64,000 nt of DNA from positions 1,922,001 through 1,986,000 of the forward strand of contig OZ245335.1 in assembly GCA_965226235.1 (NCBI GenBank), written 5' to 3'. Under the pieces are notes generated by a model. The model saw nothing but the letters and a program-made list of their open reading frames with translations, had not been told where the DNA came from and searched no databases. Shown piece by piece: positions 44,425-53,780 of the stretch (position 1 is the stretch's first letter; the number at the start of each line of letters is the position of its first letter). This stretch comes from CAYFZO01 sp965226235. GTDB lineage: Bacteria > Pseudomonadota > Gammaproteobacteria > Poriferisulfidales > Oxydemutatoraceae. A program made the position numbers and the translations under genes.

Positions 44425-44964
44425 ATGGACGTGACACGTCATTTTGTGCTCGATAGCGCGCTGCGCCCACCGTATCCCGAGGGTACCGAGCAGGCCACGT
44501 TTGGCATGGGTTGCTTCTGGCAGGTCGAGCAGGCGTTCTGGGGACTCGACGGGGTGTATTCGACGATGGCCGGCTATGCCGGAGGTTCTACGCAGCATCC
44601 AACCTACCGTCAGGTTTGTAGCGGGCGCACCGGGCACGCCGAAGTGGTCCGCGTGGTGTTTTATCCGCAGACCGTCTCGTATGAGGCGTTGCTCGAAGTT
44701 TTCTGGCGATCGCACGATCCGACGCAGGGCATGCGGCAGGGTCCTGACATCGGGACGCAGTACCGCTCCGTTATCTACGCCTACGGCGAGTCTCAGTTGG
44801 CGTTGGCGCTGGCGTCGCGCGATGCTTGCCAGACCAGACTCGCGCGCGCCGGCGGGGGCGAGATTACTACCGAAATCGGACCGGCACCAGAGTTTTACTA
44901 CGCCGAGGATGATCACCAGCAGTACCTGGCGAAGCATCGGTTTCGCTGGGTGCCCGATCTCTGA
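44425..44964 (+). CDS. msrA: peptide-methionine (S)-S-oxide reductase
   Basis: Reduces methionine-S-sulfoxide in proteins, using thioredoxin. The 179-residue protein has the active-site GMGCFWQVEQAFW, then GYAGGSTQHPTY, GHAEVVRVVFYP and DIGTQYRS and the C-terminal AEDDHQQYLAK. Start at ATG 44425 (MDVTRHFVLD); the frame is open 11 codons further upstream. It follows the bufferin operon after 124 bp, a plausible neighbour for a copper or oxidative stress locus, but it is not clearly in the same transcript. Confidence 0.95.
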   Translation: MDVTRHFVLDSALRPPYPEGTEQATFGMGCFWQVEQAFWGLDGVYSTMAGYAGGSTQHPTYRQVCSGRTGHAEVVRVVFYPQTVSYEALLEVFWRSHDPTQGMRQGPDIGTQYRSVIYAYGESQLALALASRDACQTRLARAGGGEITTEIGPAPEFYYAEDDHQQYLAKHRFRWVPDL

Positions 44965-45044
44965 TCGCCCTGGTGCTGATCAATCCAGCATTGGGCACCC
45001 TGGCACTGCCGCAGGCGTTGGCCGCCTGAGTCTGGCCGGCCTCA

Positions 45045-47150
45045 TCACGGTGCGGGGCAGTTCAGGATAAAGGCGTACAGGGTCGCGATCTCTTTTACAT
45101 GATCGAACCTCCCCGACGCGCCGCCGTGTCCCGCGGACAGGTTGGTCTTTAGCAGCAGCAGGTTGTCGTCGGTTTTTGACGCGCGCAATCGGGCCGTCCA
45201 TTTTGCCGGCTCCCAGTAAGTAACGCGCGGATCGCTGACACCCGCGGTAATCAGTATGGGCGGGTAGTCTTGGGCAGCGACGTTGTCGTAAGGAGAGTAG
45301 CTGCGGATGACGTGATACGCTGCTTCGTCTTTCAGCGGGTTACCCCATTCCCTCCATTCGGGCGGCGTCAAGGGCAATTCGCCGTCGCACATCGTGTTGA
45401 GCACATCGACGAAAGGCACATCCGCGACTGCCGCGCGAAACAGTTCGGGGCGCTGGTTCAGCACCGCTCCGATCAACAGGCCGCCAGCCGAGCCTCCGTG
45501 GATGGCGATGTTGCCCGCGCGGGTGAATTTTTCGCGGATCAGATAATCGGCTGCCGCGACGAAATCCGAGAACGTATTCTGCTTGTGCAGAAGCTTTCCG
45601 CTACGGTACCAGGCGTGACCTTTTTCCATACCGCCGCGTACGTGCGCGATCGCGTAAGTGAAACCGCGATCGACCAGCGACAGGCGATGGGGAGAAAATG
45701 CCGCCGGTGTCGAGTAGCCGTAGGCACCGTAGCCGTAGAGTAGCACCGGCGTGTCGCTGCCGGGTGGCGTGTCTTTCTTGTACAGCAGGCTCAGCGGAAC
45801 CGTTTCTCCATCTGTCGCTGGTGCGAAGCATCTGCGGGTGACGTAGTTTTCCGGGTGGTACCCGGGGATGCGTTGCGCCTTTTTCAGGACGCGTTCGCGA
45901 GCGCGCATATCATAGTCAAACACCTGCGAGGGCGTGGCCATCGACGTATACGCAAACCGCAACACAGGTGCGTGCCAGTCGCGCGTTTCGACGATTTCGA
46001 GTTCATGCGCCGGTTCGGCGAACTCGATGGAGTGCTCGTCCGTGATCCGGTTGTGTGCATCCAGCGCGGATACCACCAGCCTGGGCAGGCCGTTCTCGCG
46101 TTCCTTTCGCACCAGGAAATCGCGTTTGAGAGAGAAGGCTTCGAGCAGGATGTTCTTCCCCGGCACGACCAGATCCTGCCAGGATGCGTGCTCGCTATCG
46201 CCGGGGGTGGCGGTGACCAGCTTGTAGTCTTCGGCGCCGTCGGCGTTGGTCAGAATGAACAAGCCACCCCGACGCTCATCGACCGTGTATTCGACGTCGC
46301 GCCGGCGGCGGGCGACGAGGAAAGGGGTCGCGTCGGCATCGTCGGCAGCGAGCAGGCGTGCTTCCGAAGTGGCATGGTCGTGCGAGTCGATCGTGATGAA
46401 CCGTCTTGACCCGGTCTTATCGAGTTTGACGAAAAAGCCCGGGTCGGATTCTCGGTAGATCACACGGTCGTCTTCGATCGTGGTGTCCAGCCGGTGCAAC
46501 GCGACATGGCGCGGGCGGTGATGGTCGTCCAGCAAAACGTAAACCAGCGCGCGGCTGTTGTTCATCCAGACGACGTCGGCCTGGATGCGCTCGATGCTTT
46601 CGCCGAGTAGTTTTTTGGTTTCAAGGTCGATCACGCGTAGCGTATAGAACTCGGATCCATCGGTGTCGATGCAGTAGGCGAGGTAGCGATGGTCGGGGCT
46701 GTGCGCGCACGAGCCGAGATGAAAGTAGGCGTGCCCGCTGGCTTCCAGGTTGGCGTCGAGCAACACTTCTTCACCGGCAAGCGCCACCTCGGGAGAAAAG
46801 CGCGCTTCGCTCGCCGGGCAGCGGCACCACACCGGGTATTGGCTACCCCCGGCCTGGCGCGTGTAGTAGGCAAACTCGCCGTCTCGATCCGGCACCGACA
46901 TATCGTCCTGGCATATGCGCGCGCGCATCTCATGGTACAAGGTGTCTTCCAGTTGTCTGGCAGGCGCGCGTGCGGCGTCGGCGTAAGCGTTTTCAGCTTC
47001 GAGATAATTTCGGATATCGGGCGCGAGCAGCGCCGGGTTTTTCAGGACGGCTTGCCAGTTCTCGTCACGTAGCCACGCGTAGTCGTCCTGCCGCGTAACA
47101 TTGTGCAGCGTTTCGCGACCGGGCTTTTTCCGAGCTATCGGTGGTCGCAC
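45045..47150 (-). CDS. ptrB: oligopeptidase B, S9A serine peptidase
   Basis: Cytosolic serine oligopeptidase that cleaves short peptides after Arg and Lys. The 701-residue protein has an N-terminal seven-bladed propeller (PVWCRCPASEAR, DTDGSEFYTLRV) and a C-terminal alpha/beta-hydrolase domain: HVRGGMEKG, nucleophile GGSAGG, Asp in ITAGVSDPRV and His in GHGGASGRF. It uses a GTG start that overlaps the thpR 3' end by 16 nt, so thpR and ptrB may be one transcript. Length matches the family. Confidence 0.95.
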   Translation of the reverse strand: MRPPIARKKPGRETLHNVTRQDDYAWLRDENWQAVLKNPALLAPDIRNYLEAENAYADAARAPARQLEDTLYHEMRARICQDDMSVPDRDGEFAYYTRQAGGSQYPVWCRCPASEARFSPEVALAGEEVLLDANLEASGHAYFHLGSCAHSPDHRYLAYCIDTDGSEFYTLRVIDLETKKLLGESIERIQADVVWMNNSRALVYVLLDDHHRPRHVALHRLDTTIEDDRVIYRESDPGFFVKLDKTGSRRFITIDSHDHATSEARLLAADDADATPFLVARRRRDVEYTVDERRGGLFILTNADGAEDYKLVTATPGDSEHASWQDLVVPGKNILLEAFSLKRDFLVRKERENGLPRLVVSALDAHNRITDEHSIEFAEPAHELEIVETRDWHAPVLRFAYTSMATPSQVFDYDMRARERVLKKAQRIPGYHPENYVTRRCFAPATDGETVPLSLLYKKDTPPGSDTPVLLYGYGAYGYSTPAAFSPHRLSLVDRGFTYAIAHVRGGMEKGHAWYRSGKLLHKQNTFSDFVAAADYLIREKFTRAGNIAIHGGSAGGLLIGAVLNQRPELFRAAVADVPFVDVLNTMCDGELPLTPPEWREWGNPLKDEAAYHVIRSYSPYDNVAAQDYPPILITAGVSDPRVTYWEPAKWTARLRASKTDDNLLLLKTNLSAGHGGASGRFDHVKEIATLYAFILNCPAP

Positions 47151-47713
47151 GGGGGCTGGGGGAGGGTGCTGGGATACTCTTCAAGGAGCAGGTAGCGTAC
47201 CTCGTGGTTTTGCTGCACCGATTGCATCAGGGAGAATCCGTCGACGTGCCACTCGATCGGGGTAAACGTCTGCGGGTGGGTCAGTTTCGACGCTTTGCGA
47301 AACAGCGTCACGTGAGGCTTGAAAGGCCGCCGGTCGAGAAACCCGTAGCGCGTGATCGCGGTCTGCAGTTTCCGCTGCAGCGCGAACAGTGCTTCCGGCG
47401 GTTGCGAGGGAGCGAGCCAGCACAGCGATGCTTTGCTGAAATAACCGAGGCGATCCAGCCTCAGCTTGAAATTCGGCGGCGAGAGGGTGGCGGCGGCCTG
47501 CGTATAGCAGAGATACCGGTCGGCGGCTATTTCACCCAGAAACGCCAGCGTCAGGTGCAGGTTTTCCTCCGGCACCCGCCGTGCTTCGGCGGTGATGCCA
47601 AAGCCGGTTTGTATCGCGGCTATCTCCTCACGAATTTTCCGGCCAGGATAAATCGCGAAGAACAAGCGCAACGCCTTGGAGCGAACCGGGTTCCGAACGG
47701 TGGTTTGCAGCAT
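47135..47713 (-). CDS. thpR: RNA 2',3'-cyclic phosphodiesterase
   Basis: A 192-residue 2H phosphoesterase with the two signature motifs HLTLAFLG and HVTLFR and the N-terminal LRLFFAIYP. It hydrolyses 2',3'-cyclic phosphates in RNA and was originally described as a 2'-5' RNA ligase. The ATG at 47713 is accepted; the first dozen residues are not conserved, so a shorter start is possible. It is divergent from tRNA-Ala, whose promoter overlaps its 5' end. Confidence 0.93.
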   Translation of the reverse strand: MLQTTVRNPVRSKALRLFFAIYPGRKIREEIAAIQTGFGITAEARRVPEENLHLTLAFLGEIAADRYLCYTQAAATLSPPNFKLRLDRLGYFSKASLCWLAPSQPPEALFALQRKLQTAITRYGFLDRRPFKPHVTLFRKASKLTHPQTFTPIEWHVDGFSLMQSVQQNHEVRYLLLEEYPSTLPQPPCDHR

Positions 47714-47731
47714 ATCGTCCGTGTGTATAAT
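47704..47731 (+). promoter_or_regulatory. promoter for tRNA-Ala
   Basis: A perfect -10 box TATAAT at 47726-47731 lies 16 bp after a TTTGCA -35 box at 47704-47709. The tRNA begins 62 bp beyond the -10 box. The -35 overlaps the first codons of the divergent thpR gene. Confidence 0.65.
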
Positions 47732-47793
47732 AACGGCATTCAGGGACCGGTGGTCAGCCGCTTACCGAGTCGGTCGTGGCCATCTTACGTCAC

Positions 47794-47869
<76 letters not shown>

Positions 47870-47892
47870 GCGCATCTTCAGTCGGCGCAACT

Positions 47893-48735
47893 TCAGTCGG
47901 GTCGCTGCATCGGCGGCGGCTTGGGTCTTTGATCGTAGATCACGCTGTCCGCGTTGTTGTAGACCAGGAACGCATGTCCCTTGGCGCGGGCGATCATCGT
48001 CACGTTGAGGTCGCGCGCGAGTTCGAGCCCCATGTTGGTGATTCCCGACCGCGAGAGCAGGATCGGGATACCCATGTTCGCGGTTTTCATGACGATTTCA
48101 GACGTCAGTCTGCCGGTGGTGTAGAAGATTTTATCCGCGCCACCGATGTCTTCGAGCCACATCATGCCGGCGATGGCGTCGGCAGCGTTGTGCCGTCCGA
48201 CGTCTTCGACAAACAGCAGGATTTCATCGTTGCGGCAAAGCGCGCAGCCGTGAACCGCGCCGGCGGCCTTGTAGATGTCGTTGCAGCGGCTGATTTCCCT
48301 CAGCAGCGCGTAGATGACCGATTGTTGCAACGTGGTCTCCGGCAGGCGTCGTTCGTACAGCTTGTCGAGGGTGCAACTGAATATCGTGCCTTGTCCGCAG
48401 CCGGTGGTAACGGTGCGTTTTTCCAGCAGCTCAGCAGCGATGCCTTGTCCGTGGCGGGTGACGATTTCGGCTCTTTCACGTTCCCAGTCCACGTGCACCG
48501 ATTGAATGTCGTCGATGCTTTCGACCAGCCGCTGGTTGCGCAGGTAGCCTATGGCAAGTTCTTCGGGGTAGGTGCCCAGCGTCATGAGCGTCACCAGTTC
48601 CTTGTCGTCTACGATCAAAGTCAGTGCCGACTCGCCCGCCACCTGCACCGTGCGAGCTAGGTCAAACTGATCCTTGGCTTCGACCCTGAAGGTCGGCGAC
48701 AGTCGCTGGCGACTGAGTTGAGGGGGGCCGCTCAC
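47893..48735 (-). CDS. fdhD: formate dehydrogenase accessory sulfurtransferase FdhD
   Basis: Sulfurates the molybdenum cofactor before insertion into formate dehydrogenases, taking sulfur from IscS. The 280-residue protein has PEELAIGYLRNQRLV, the cysteine loop TTGCGQGTIFSC, VEDVGRHNAADAIAG and TTGRLTSEIV, all FdhD-typical. It is the only maturation factor for molybdoenzymes in the window and could serve the molybdopterin oxidoreductase at 15.8 kb, though the two are 30 kb apart. GTG start, overlapping the RND gene stop by 4 nt (GTGA). Confidence 0.95.
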   Translation of the reverse strand: MSGPPQLSRQRLSPTFRVEAKDQFDLARTVQVAGESALTLIVDDKELVTLMTLGTYPEELAIGYLRNQRLVESIDDIQSVHVDWERERAEIVTRHGQGIAAELLEKRTVTTGCGQGTIFSCTLDKLYERRLPETTLQQSVIYALLREISRCNDIYKAAGAVHGCALCRNDEILLFVEDVGRHNAADAIAGMMWLEDIGGADKIFYTTGRLTSEIVMKTANMGIPILLSRSGITNMGLELARDLNVTMIARAKGHAFLVYNNADSVIYDQRPKPPPMQRPD

Positions 48736-51248
48736 GTGGCGGTGGAGGCAGGAGCCTCTTTGCCGAGCGGCTTCAGCAGTATCAACAGGGACGGCAACAG
48801 CGTCAGCGATGCGACCAAAGCGGCGAACATCGCCAGACTGGTCAGCAGGCCAAAGTAGATGGTCGGGATGAAATTGGAAAGAGACAAGATGGAGAAGCCG
48901 ACGATGATCGTGATGGAAGTGTAGTACATGGCTCTGCCGATGCTGGCATGGCAGCGTTTGGTGGTATTCACGTAGTTGCGATCATGAACGAATTCACGCT
49001 TGAAGCGGATGATGTAATGGATCGCGTTGTCTACCGCGATCCCGACGCTGATCGCCGCGATCGTGATCGTCATGATGTCGAGCGGAATGCCGCGCCACCC
49101 CATGAAGCCGAGCACTGTCGCCGCCGCCAGCAGGTTGGGAGCAATCGCGATCGTCGCCAGTGCCAGCGAACGAAACAGCACCATGAACATCACCAGAATC
49201 GCGAGAAATACCGCGGCGATCGTGAGAATCTGCGATTCGTACAGGCTCTGTAGCAGATTGTTATACAGCACCAGTACGCCGGTCAGCCGGAAGCGGTCTG
49301 CAGGGTACCCCAGCCTGTTTTCGACGTCGGTCTGGATGCGCGCGATCAATTCCGCGCGGCTCAACTGTTTGTCGGAGTCTATGACGCGCATGTTGAAGCG
49401 CAGTTGTCGGCCATCCTGCGACAGGTAAGGATCGAGTAGAATGCGCCGGGTTTCCTCGGGCAAAGCCTTGCGCAGAAAGCCCGATTCCGCGTCTTCCAGG
49501 GGGCTGTTCTCGTTCAGGATCTCGGCGAGGCGTATCAGGGTGGCGAGTGACAGCACTTTCCCGATTTCCGGTTGCGCGTCCAGATAGTCGTGCACCTGCT
49601 TGATTCTTTCGATGTTGCTCGGATTCAGCCAGTATTCCTTCTGGGTCTGCTCGATCTCTTCGTCTTCAAAGTAACCCGCGAGCAGGTCGTCTTCATCCCC
49701 GGTGTCTGTGTCGTACGTCTCCTGCCCGGCGTCTTGCGGAGCATTGAGTATCAGATCGAACGGGGTGGTGCCGCCGAAGTCGCGATCGATGATGAGCATG
49801 CCTTGGTAAATTTCGGTGCTGTCCTTGAAGTAGTCTATGAAGCGGTTTTCAACCTTGAGCTGCGTGATGTTGAGACCGGCGAGCACCGCGATGCCGGCGG
49901 CGATCAGGAAGACCAGGAGATGGTGTCTCTCGGTAAATCGCGCGAACGCCAGGGTAATGGCGGTCGTGACCTTGTTTCCGGATACGCTCGAATCCCTGGG
50001 CAGCAGCATCAGTATCGTGGGGAACAGCAGGAATACCAGGAAGAAGGCGGAGGCGATTCCCAGCGTCATGATCTGGCCGAAATCGATGACGGGGCGAATG
50101 CCGCTGACCAGCAGCGAGACGAAAGCGACGATCGTGGTCAGCGAGGTATACAGGCAGGGTCTGAACATGAAGCGCATGGTCTCGCTTATCCACTGTCTTT
50201 TGTCCGCGTCGGGATTGCGCGCCTGCATTTCGCGGTAGCGTACGGTCAGGTGGATGGTCATCGAAATGGTGATGATCAGCAGCAACGCGGCGAAATTGGC
50301 TGAAACCACGGTAACCGGCCAGCCGATCCAACCCATCAGGCCGATCATCGAGATGACGGTGAGTCCGGCGCAAAGCATCGGTAGCAGGACCCAGCGTGGC
50401 CTGCGGAAGATGACGGTCAGGGTCAGCAACAAAAACAGCGCGACCGCCACACCGAAGTTCAGCAGGTCGCTTTGAATGAAATCGAGCATGTCCGCAACAA
50501 TCATCGGTATGCCACCGAGGAACATGCGCGCGGTGGCACGATGCAGTTCCATGACGGCGCGGATCGCGTCGATGCGCGCCCGCCCACGTTGGACGTATGC
50601 ACCTTTATAAGACTGATAGTCTGCTTCCGCTCGCTCCAGCATCGGTGACTGTTCGGGGTCGAGCCGCCCCGCGCGCTGGAGCGAACGCAGGCGTTCACGT
50701 TCGCCCAGCAGTTGTTCATAGCGTAGGTCAGGGGTCAGGTATACCAGTAGCGCCGTGGTGTCTTCATCGCTACTCAACAGCAGTCGTCTGTACAACGGAC
50801 TGTTCAGGAATTCACGTCTGGCGAGTGCCAGGTCGACGCCGGGTGTTTCGAGCGTGCGTGGCGGCTCGGACAGGTCGGCAAACCGGATGCGTGGGCTGTC
50901 GAGCAATGGAACGTTCAGGATGCTGACGACGCGCTCGACACCCTCGATCGCAACGAGGTCGCTCTGCAAGGCCTTGAGGTTGTCGAGGACGGCCTGCGTG
51001 AATAGCGACGTTTGTCGCGGCGCGTAGGTGATGATGACAAAATCATCGGAGCCGTACTTTGCGACGTGATCGCGGTAGTAACCGAGTTCCTGATCATCCT
51101 CGAGCAGCAACGAATCTGCCGAAGCGTCGGGCTTGAAGTCGGGAGCAAAGGAGATCAGCCAGGCGCAGACAGCCGCCACCGCGAGCAGCGTGAGCAACGG
51201 ATGATCAAGCACGATCGTGTGGTAGAGCGAGGCAATCCTTTGTTTCAT
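48732..51248 (-). CDS. RND/MMPL-superfamily transporter
   Basis: An 838-residue membrane protein with the two-fold RND layout: a transmembrane helix near residue 20, a periplasmic loop, five or six helices (about 230-400, including the conserved FNFGVAVALFLLLTLTV-like region), a second periplasmic loop (about 440-650) with an acidic stretch, and a final helix bundle (about 690-820) with SVGIAVDNAIHYIIRFKRE. Sterol-sensing/MMPL-type members export lipids or hydrophobic compounds; the substrate here is not identifiable. Start at ATG 51248; a TTG five codons earlier is less likely. Follows the CorB gene by 18 nt. Confidence 0.88.
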   Translation of the reverse strand: MKQRIASLYHTIVLDHPLLTLLAVAAVCAWLISFAPDFKPDASADSLLLEDDQELGYYRDHVAKYGSDDFVIITYAPRQTSLFTQAVLDNLKALQSDLVAIEGVERVVSILNVPLLDSPRIRFADLSEPPRTLETPGVDLALARREFLNSPLYRRLLLSSDEDTTALLVYLTPDLRYEQLLGERERLRSLQRAGRLDPEQSPMLERAEADYQSYKGAYVQRGRARIDAIRAVMELHRATARMFLGGIPMIVADMLDFIQSDLLNFGVAVALFLLLTLTVIFRRPRWVLLPMLCAGLTVISMIGLMGWIGWPVTVVSANFAALLLIITISMTIHLTVRYREMQARNPDADKRQWISETMRFMFRPCLYTSLTTIVAFVSLLVSGIRPVIDFGQIMTLGIASAFFLVFLLFPTILMLLPRDSSVSGNKVTTAITLAFARFTERHHLLVFLIAAGIAVLAGLNITQLKVENRFIDYFKDSTEIYQGMLIIDRDFGGTTPFDLILNAPQDAGQETYDTDTGDEDDLLAGYFEDEEIEQTQKEYWLNPSNIERIKQVHDYLDAQPEIGKVLSLATLIRLAEILNENSPLEDAESGFLRKALPEETRRILLDPYLSQDGRQLRFNMRVIDSDKQLSRAELIARIQTDVENRLGYPADRFRLTGVLVLYNNLLQSLYESQILTIAAVFLAILVMFMVLFRSLALATIAIAPNLLAAATVLGFMGWRGIPLDIMTITIAAISVGIAVDNAIHYIIRFKREFVHDRNYVNTTKRCHASIGRAMYYTSITIIVGFSILSLSNFIPTIYFGLLTSLAMFAALVASLTLLPSLLILLKPLGKEAPASTAT

Positions 51249-51266
51249 GATGTTGCCGCGCAAGCG

Positions 51267-52550
51267 TCAGTCGCCGGGTTTCTCCAGGGTGTACCGGGGG
51301 CTTATCTTGACCGTTTTCACCGCGTTCTGGTGGGTTTTGATGACTTCTATCGGGTGATCCCCGATGAGCATGCAGGTGCCTTTTCTGGGCACCAGTTCAA
51401 GATAGTCGATTATCAGGCCGTTGATGGTTTTCGGGCCGTTCTCACGGAAGCTCCACTTCATGGCGCGGTTTAATTCCCGTATGTGGCAGCTACCGTCGAC
51501 GATGACGCTGCCGTCTTCCTGGCACTCCATTTCCAGGTCGTAGGTAGCGGGGTCGCTGGTGAATTCACCGACGATTTCCTCGAGCAGATCTTCGAGCGTG
51601 ATCAGCCCCTGGATGTCGCCATACTCATCGACGACGAGGCTCAGGCGTTTTTTGTGGTTTTTGAATTCCACCAACGCTTGCAGCAAAGTCGAGTTTTCCG
51701 GCATGTACGCGGGAGGCACCGCCACTTTTTCCAGGTTCTCCCTGGTCACGCCGTTTTGCCCAACCAGGGAAAGCAGATCGCGCGCGTGCATCACGCCCAG
51801 GATCCTGTTGATCTCACCGTGATACAAAGGGATATGCGTGTAGCTTGTATTCATTAACTGCTCGGAGATCTCTTCCACTTCCGCGTCGATGTCTATGCCG
51901 AATATCTCGTTGCGCGGGATCATAATGTCTTCGGTGGTTTTTTTTTCAAGGTCCAGAATACCGAACAGCATGGTGCGGTATTCCTGGGTGATTTTTCTGC
52001 CGGAGGTGATCAGCGCCGTGCGCAGTTCCTCGCGGGTCAACGGATTGACAGCTTCGGTCGACTGCGAGACGCCCAGCGCGTCCAGCAGCGCGTTGGCGAA
52101 CAGGTTGATGAGCCACACCAGCGGATAGAGCAGTTTCATCAACAGCGAGTAGAGCAGTGCCGCTGTCATCGCGATCGGTTGTGGATGCGTGATCCCAAGC
52201 GTTTTGGGAGCCAGTTCGGCCAGGATCAGCATCACCAGGGTCAGTATGCCGGTGGTGGCGGCGATACCCGCGTCGCCGTACAGGCGATACCCGAGCAAAG
52301 TGGCCAGTTGCGCGATGACTATATTGGCCAGGTTGTTGCCGAACAGGATCAGGCCGATCAGTCGGTCGGGTTTCTTGAGCAGGCGCATGACGCGTTGTGC
52401 GCGCTTGTCGCCCTTCTGTGCGAGGTGCGCCAGACGGTAACGGTTCACGCTCATGAAGGCCGTTTCCGAACCGGAGAAGAAAGCCGATACAAACAGCAGC
52501 AGCAGCAGCCATAGCAGGATCATGCCGGTTGAAATCTGTTCGAGAATCAC
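51267..52550 (-). CDS. corB: CNNM/CorB-type membrane protein with CBS domains
   Basis: A 427-residue protein with an N-terminal DUF21 transmembrane domain (FFSGSETAFMSVNRYRL; LAELAPKTLGI), a CBS-domain pair (about 210-335; IMIPRNEIFGID, YGDIQGLITLEDLLEEIVGE) and a C-terminal CorC/HlyC domain. These proteins are linked to magnesium and divalent cation export. It lies between an RND transporter and a CcsA-like gene, the ypjD-corB pairing seen beside ffh in other gammaproteobacteria. Confidence 0.93.
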   Translation of the reverse strand: MILEQISTGMILLWLLLLLFVSAFFSGSETAFMSVNRYRLAHLAQKGDKRAQRVMRLLKKPDRLIGLILFGNNLANIVIAQLATLLGYRLYGDAGIAATTGILTLVMLILAELAPKTLGITHPQPIAMTAALLYSLLMKLLYPLVWLINLFANALLDALGVSQSTEAVNPLTREELRTALITSGRKITQEYRTMLFGILDLEKKTTEDIMIPRNEIFGIDIDAEVEEISEQLMNTSYTHIPLYHGEINRILGVMHARDLLSLVGQNGVTRENLEKVAVPPAYMPENSTLLQALVEFKNHKKRLSLVVDEYGDIQGLITLEDLLEEIVGEFTSDPATYDLEMECQEDGSVIVDGSCHIRELNRAMKWSFRENGPKTINGLIIDYLELVPRKGTCMLIGDHPIEVIKTHQNAVKTVKISPRYTLEKPGD

Positions 52551-52611
52551 GGGATGTTGTATCGGGTGGCGTTACCGTCGTGTCGCGGCGACAGGTGTCG
52601 GCGCAAGGGGC

Positions 52612-53409
52612 TCAGGCACGCTGAAGGATGTATTCAAGTACGAACTTGGAGCCAAAGTAGCCGACGATGAGCAGGCCGAACCCAGTCAGTGTCAGCTTGG
52701 CCGCGCGATCGCCGCGCCAGCCCATCAGCGCGTGACCTCCGAGCAGCAGAGCAAACACGAGCCAGGCGGCCCCGGAGAGGACGGTTTTGTGCATCAGGTG
52801 TTGGGCCAGCAGGTCCTGGTGGTCAATCCAGCCGGTAAGCAGGCTGACGCTCAGCAGGGCAAACCCGAGAACCAGCAGGTTGAACAGAAACAACTCCATC
52901 GTGTCCAGCGGCGGCAGTATCTGCAGCAACGCTTTTGAGCCATATCCGCGCAGTTTTCGGTTTTGCAGATACAGCATGATCGCCTGCACGCCGCACAGTC
53001 CGAGGACGCTGTAGGCGAGTAGCGAAGTAAAGATGTGTATACCGGACACCGTGGTGTTGGAGGTGGTGACTTGCCGGCCGTCTATTTCGCCGAGCAAGGC
53101 AGCCGCAGCGATGACCGGCAATATCGCCAGCGAGATGGTCAGCAGGGGCTTCTGCAGGCAATGCAGCCACAGCAATGCCGCGATCAACCACGCCACAGCC
53201 GAGCCGGCTTTGAAAAAAGCAAGGTTGAGGCCGGCGTCTGTGAACAGTAACTGGCTCACGCCCAGCGCGTGGCAACCCAGGGCCCCCAGCCACAACAGCG
53301 ATGTTTGCACATCAATCGTGATCGTTTTGCGCCGGGTTCTGGTTGCGATAGCGACGATCGTCGCGGCATAAAGTGCAAAAGCGAGAGAATTAAGCGTTGC
53401 AGATCCCAT
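52612..53409 (-). CDS. ypjD: CcsA-like cytochrome c assembly family protein (YpjD)
   Basis: An integral membrane protein of 265 residues (about eight helices) with the cytochrome c assembly-family features IHIFTSLLAYSVLGLCGVQAI, LTGWIDH and LMHKTVLSGAAWLVFALLL with conserved histidines that in CcsA-like proteins bind haem. The true function of YpjD is not known. The start was set at the ATG at 53409 (MGSATLNSLAF); a GTG at 53475 would add 22 residues and overlap the rpsP promoter. Divergent from rpsP. Confidence 0.88.
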   Translation of the reverse strand: MGSATLNSLAFALYAATIVAIATRTRRKTITIDVQTSLLWLGALGCHALGVSQLLFTDAGLNLAFFKAGSAVAWLIAALLWLHCLQKPLLTISLAILPVIAAAALLGEIDGRQVTTSNTTVSGIHIFTSLLAYSVLGLCGVQAIMLYLQNRKLRGYGSKALLQILPPLDTMELFLFNLLVLGFALLSVSLLTGWIDHQDLLAQHLMHKTVLSGAAWLVFALLLGGHALMGWRGDRAAKLTLTGFGLLIVGYFGSKFVLEYILQRA

Positions 53410-53424
53410 CGGGAGGCGAACAGA

Positions 53425-53433
53425 TGCTATACT
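53425..53433 (+). promoter_or_regulatory. extended -10 promoter of rpsP-rimM-trmD
   Basis: TGCTATACT provides an extended -10 box (TGn plus TATACT, 53428-53433), 42 bp before the rpsP ATG. No good -35 box lies at 17 bp, which is tolerated by extended -10 promoters. It is the only plausible promoter in the short divergent gap. Confidence 0.55.
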
Positions 53434-53475
53434 GGCCTCTTCCTGTTCGTAGTGCCAGTTGATTTTATCGAGCAC

Positions 53476-53760
53476 ATGGTAGTTATACGTCTTTCAAGAA
53501 GGGGCGTCAGAAAGCGTCCATTCTACAATATCGTGGTCACCGACTCTCGTCGGCCCCGCGACAGTGGCAGCATTGAGCGCATCGGCTATTTTAACCCGAT
53601 CGCCAAGGGACAGGAGACCCGCCTGCACATAGACCAGCCGCGTGTCGATCATTGGTTGAGCCACGGCGTGAAACTGTCGCCGCGCGTTCATTCTCTGGTC
53701 ACGAGATTCAATCAGGCAACCAATCAGGCAACAACTGCGAATCAGGAAACAACTTCCTGA
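53476..53760 (+). CDS. rpsP: 30S ribosomal protein S16
   Basis: A 94-residue S16 protein starting MVVIRLSRRGVRKRPFYNIVV, followed by DSRRPRDSGSIERIGYFNP, WLSHGVKLSPRVHSL and a Gln/Asn/Thr-rich tail (NQATNQATTANQETTS) that is not part of the S16 core. First gene of the rpsP-rimM-trmD operon. The frame remains open far upstream, but homology starts at ATG 53476. Usually ffh precedes this operon on the far side of ypjD; here it does not. Confidence 0.97.
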   Translation: MVVIRLSRRGVRKRPFYNIVVTDSRRPRDSGSIERIGYFNPIAKGQETRLHIDQPRVDHWLSHGVKLSPRVHSLVTRFNQATNQATTANQETTS

Positions 53761-53780
53761 GTTGCTTTACAGCGGTTGGA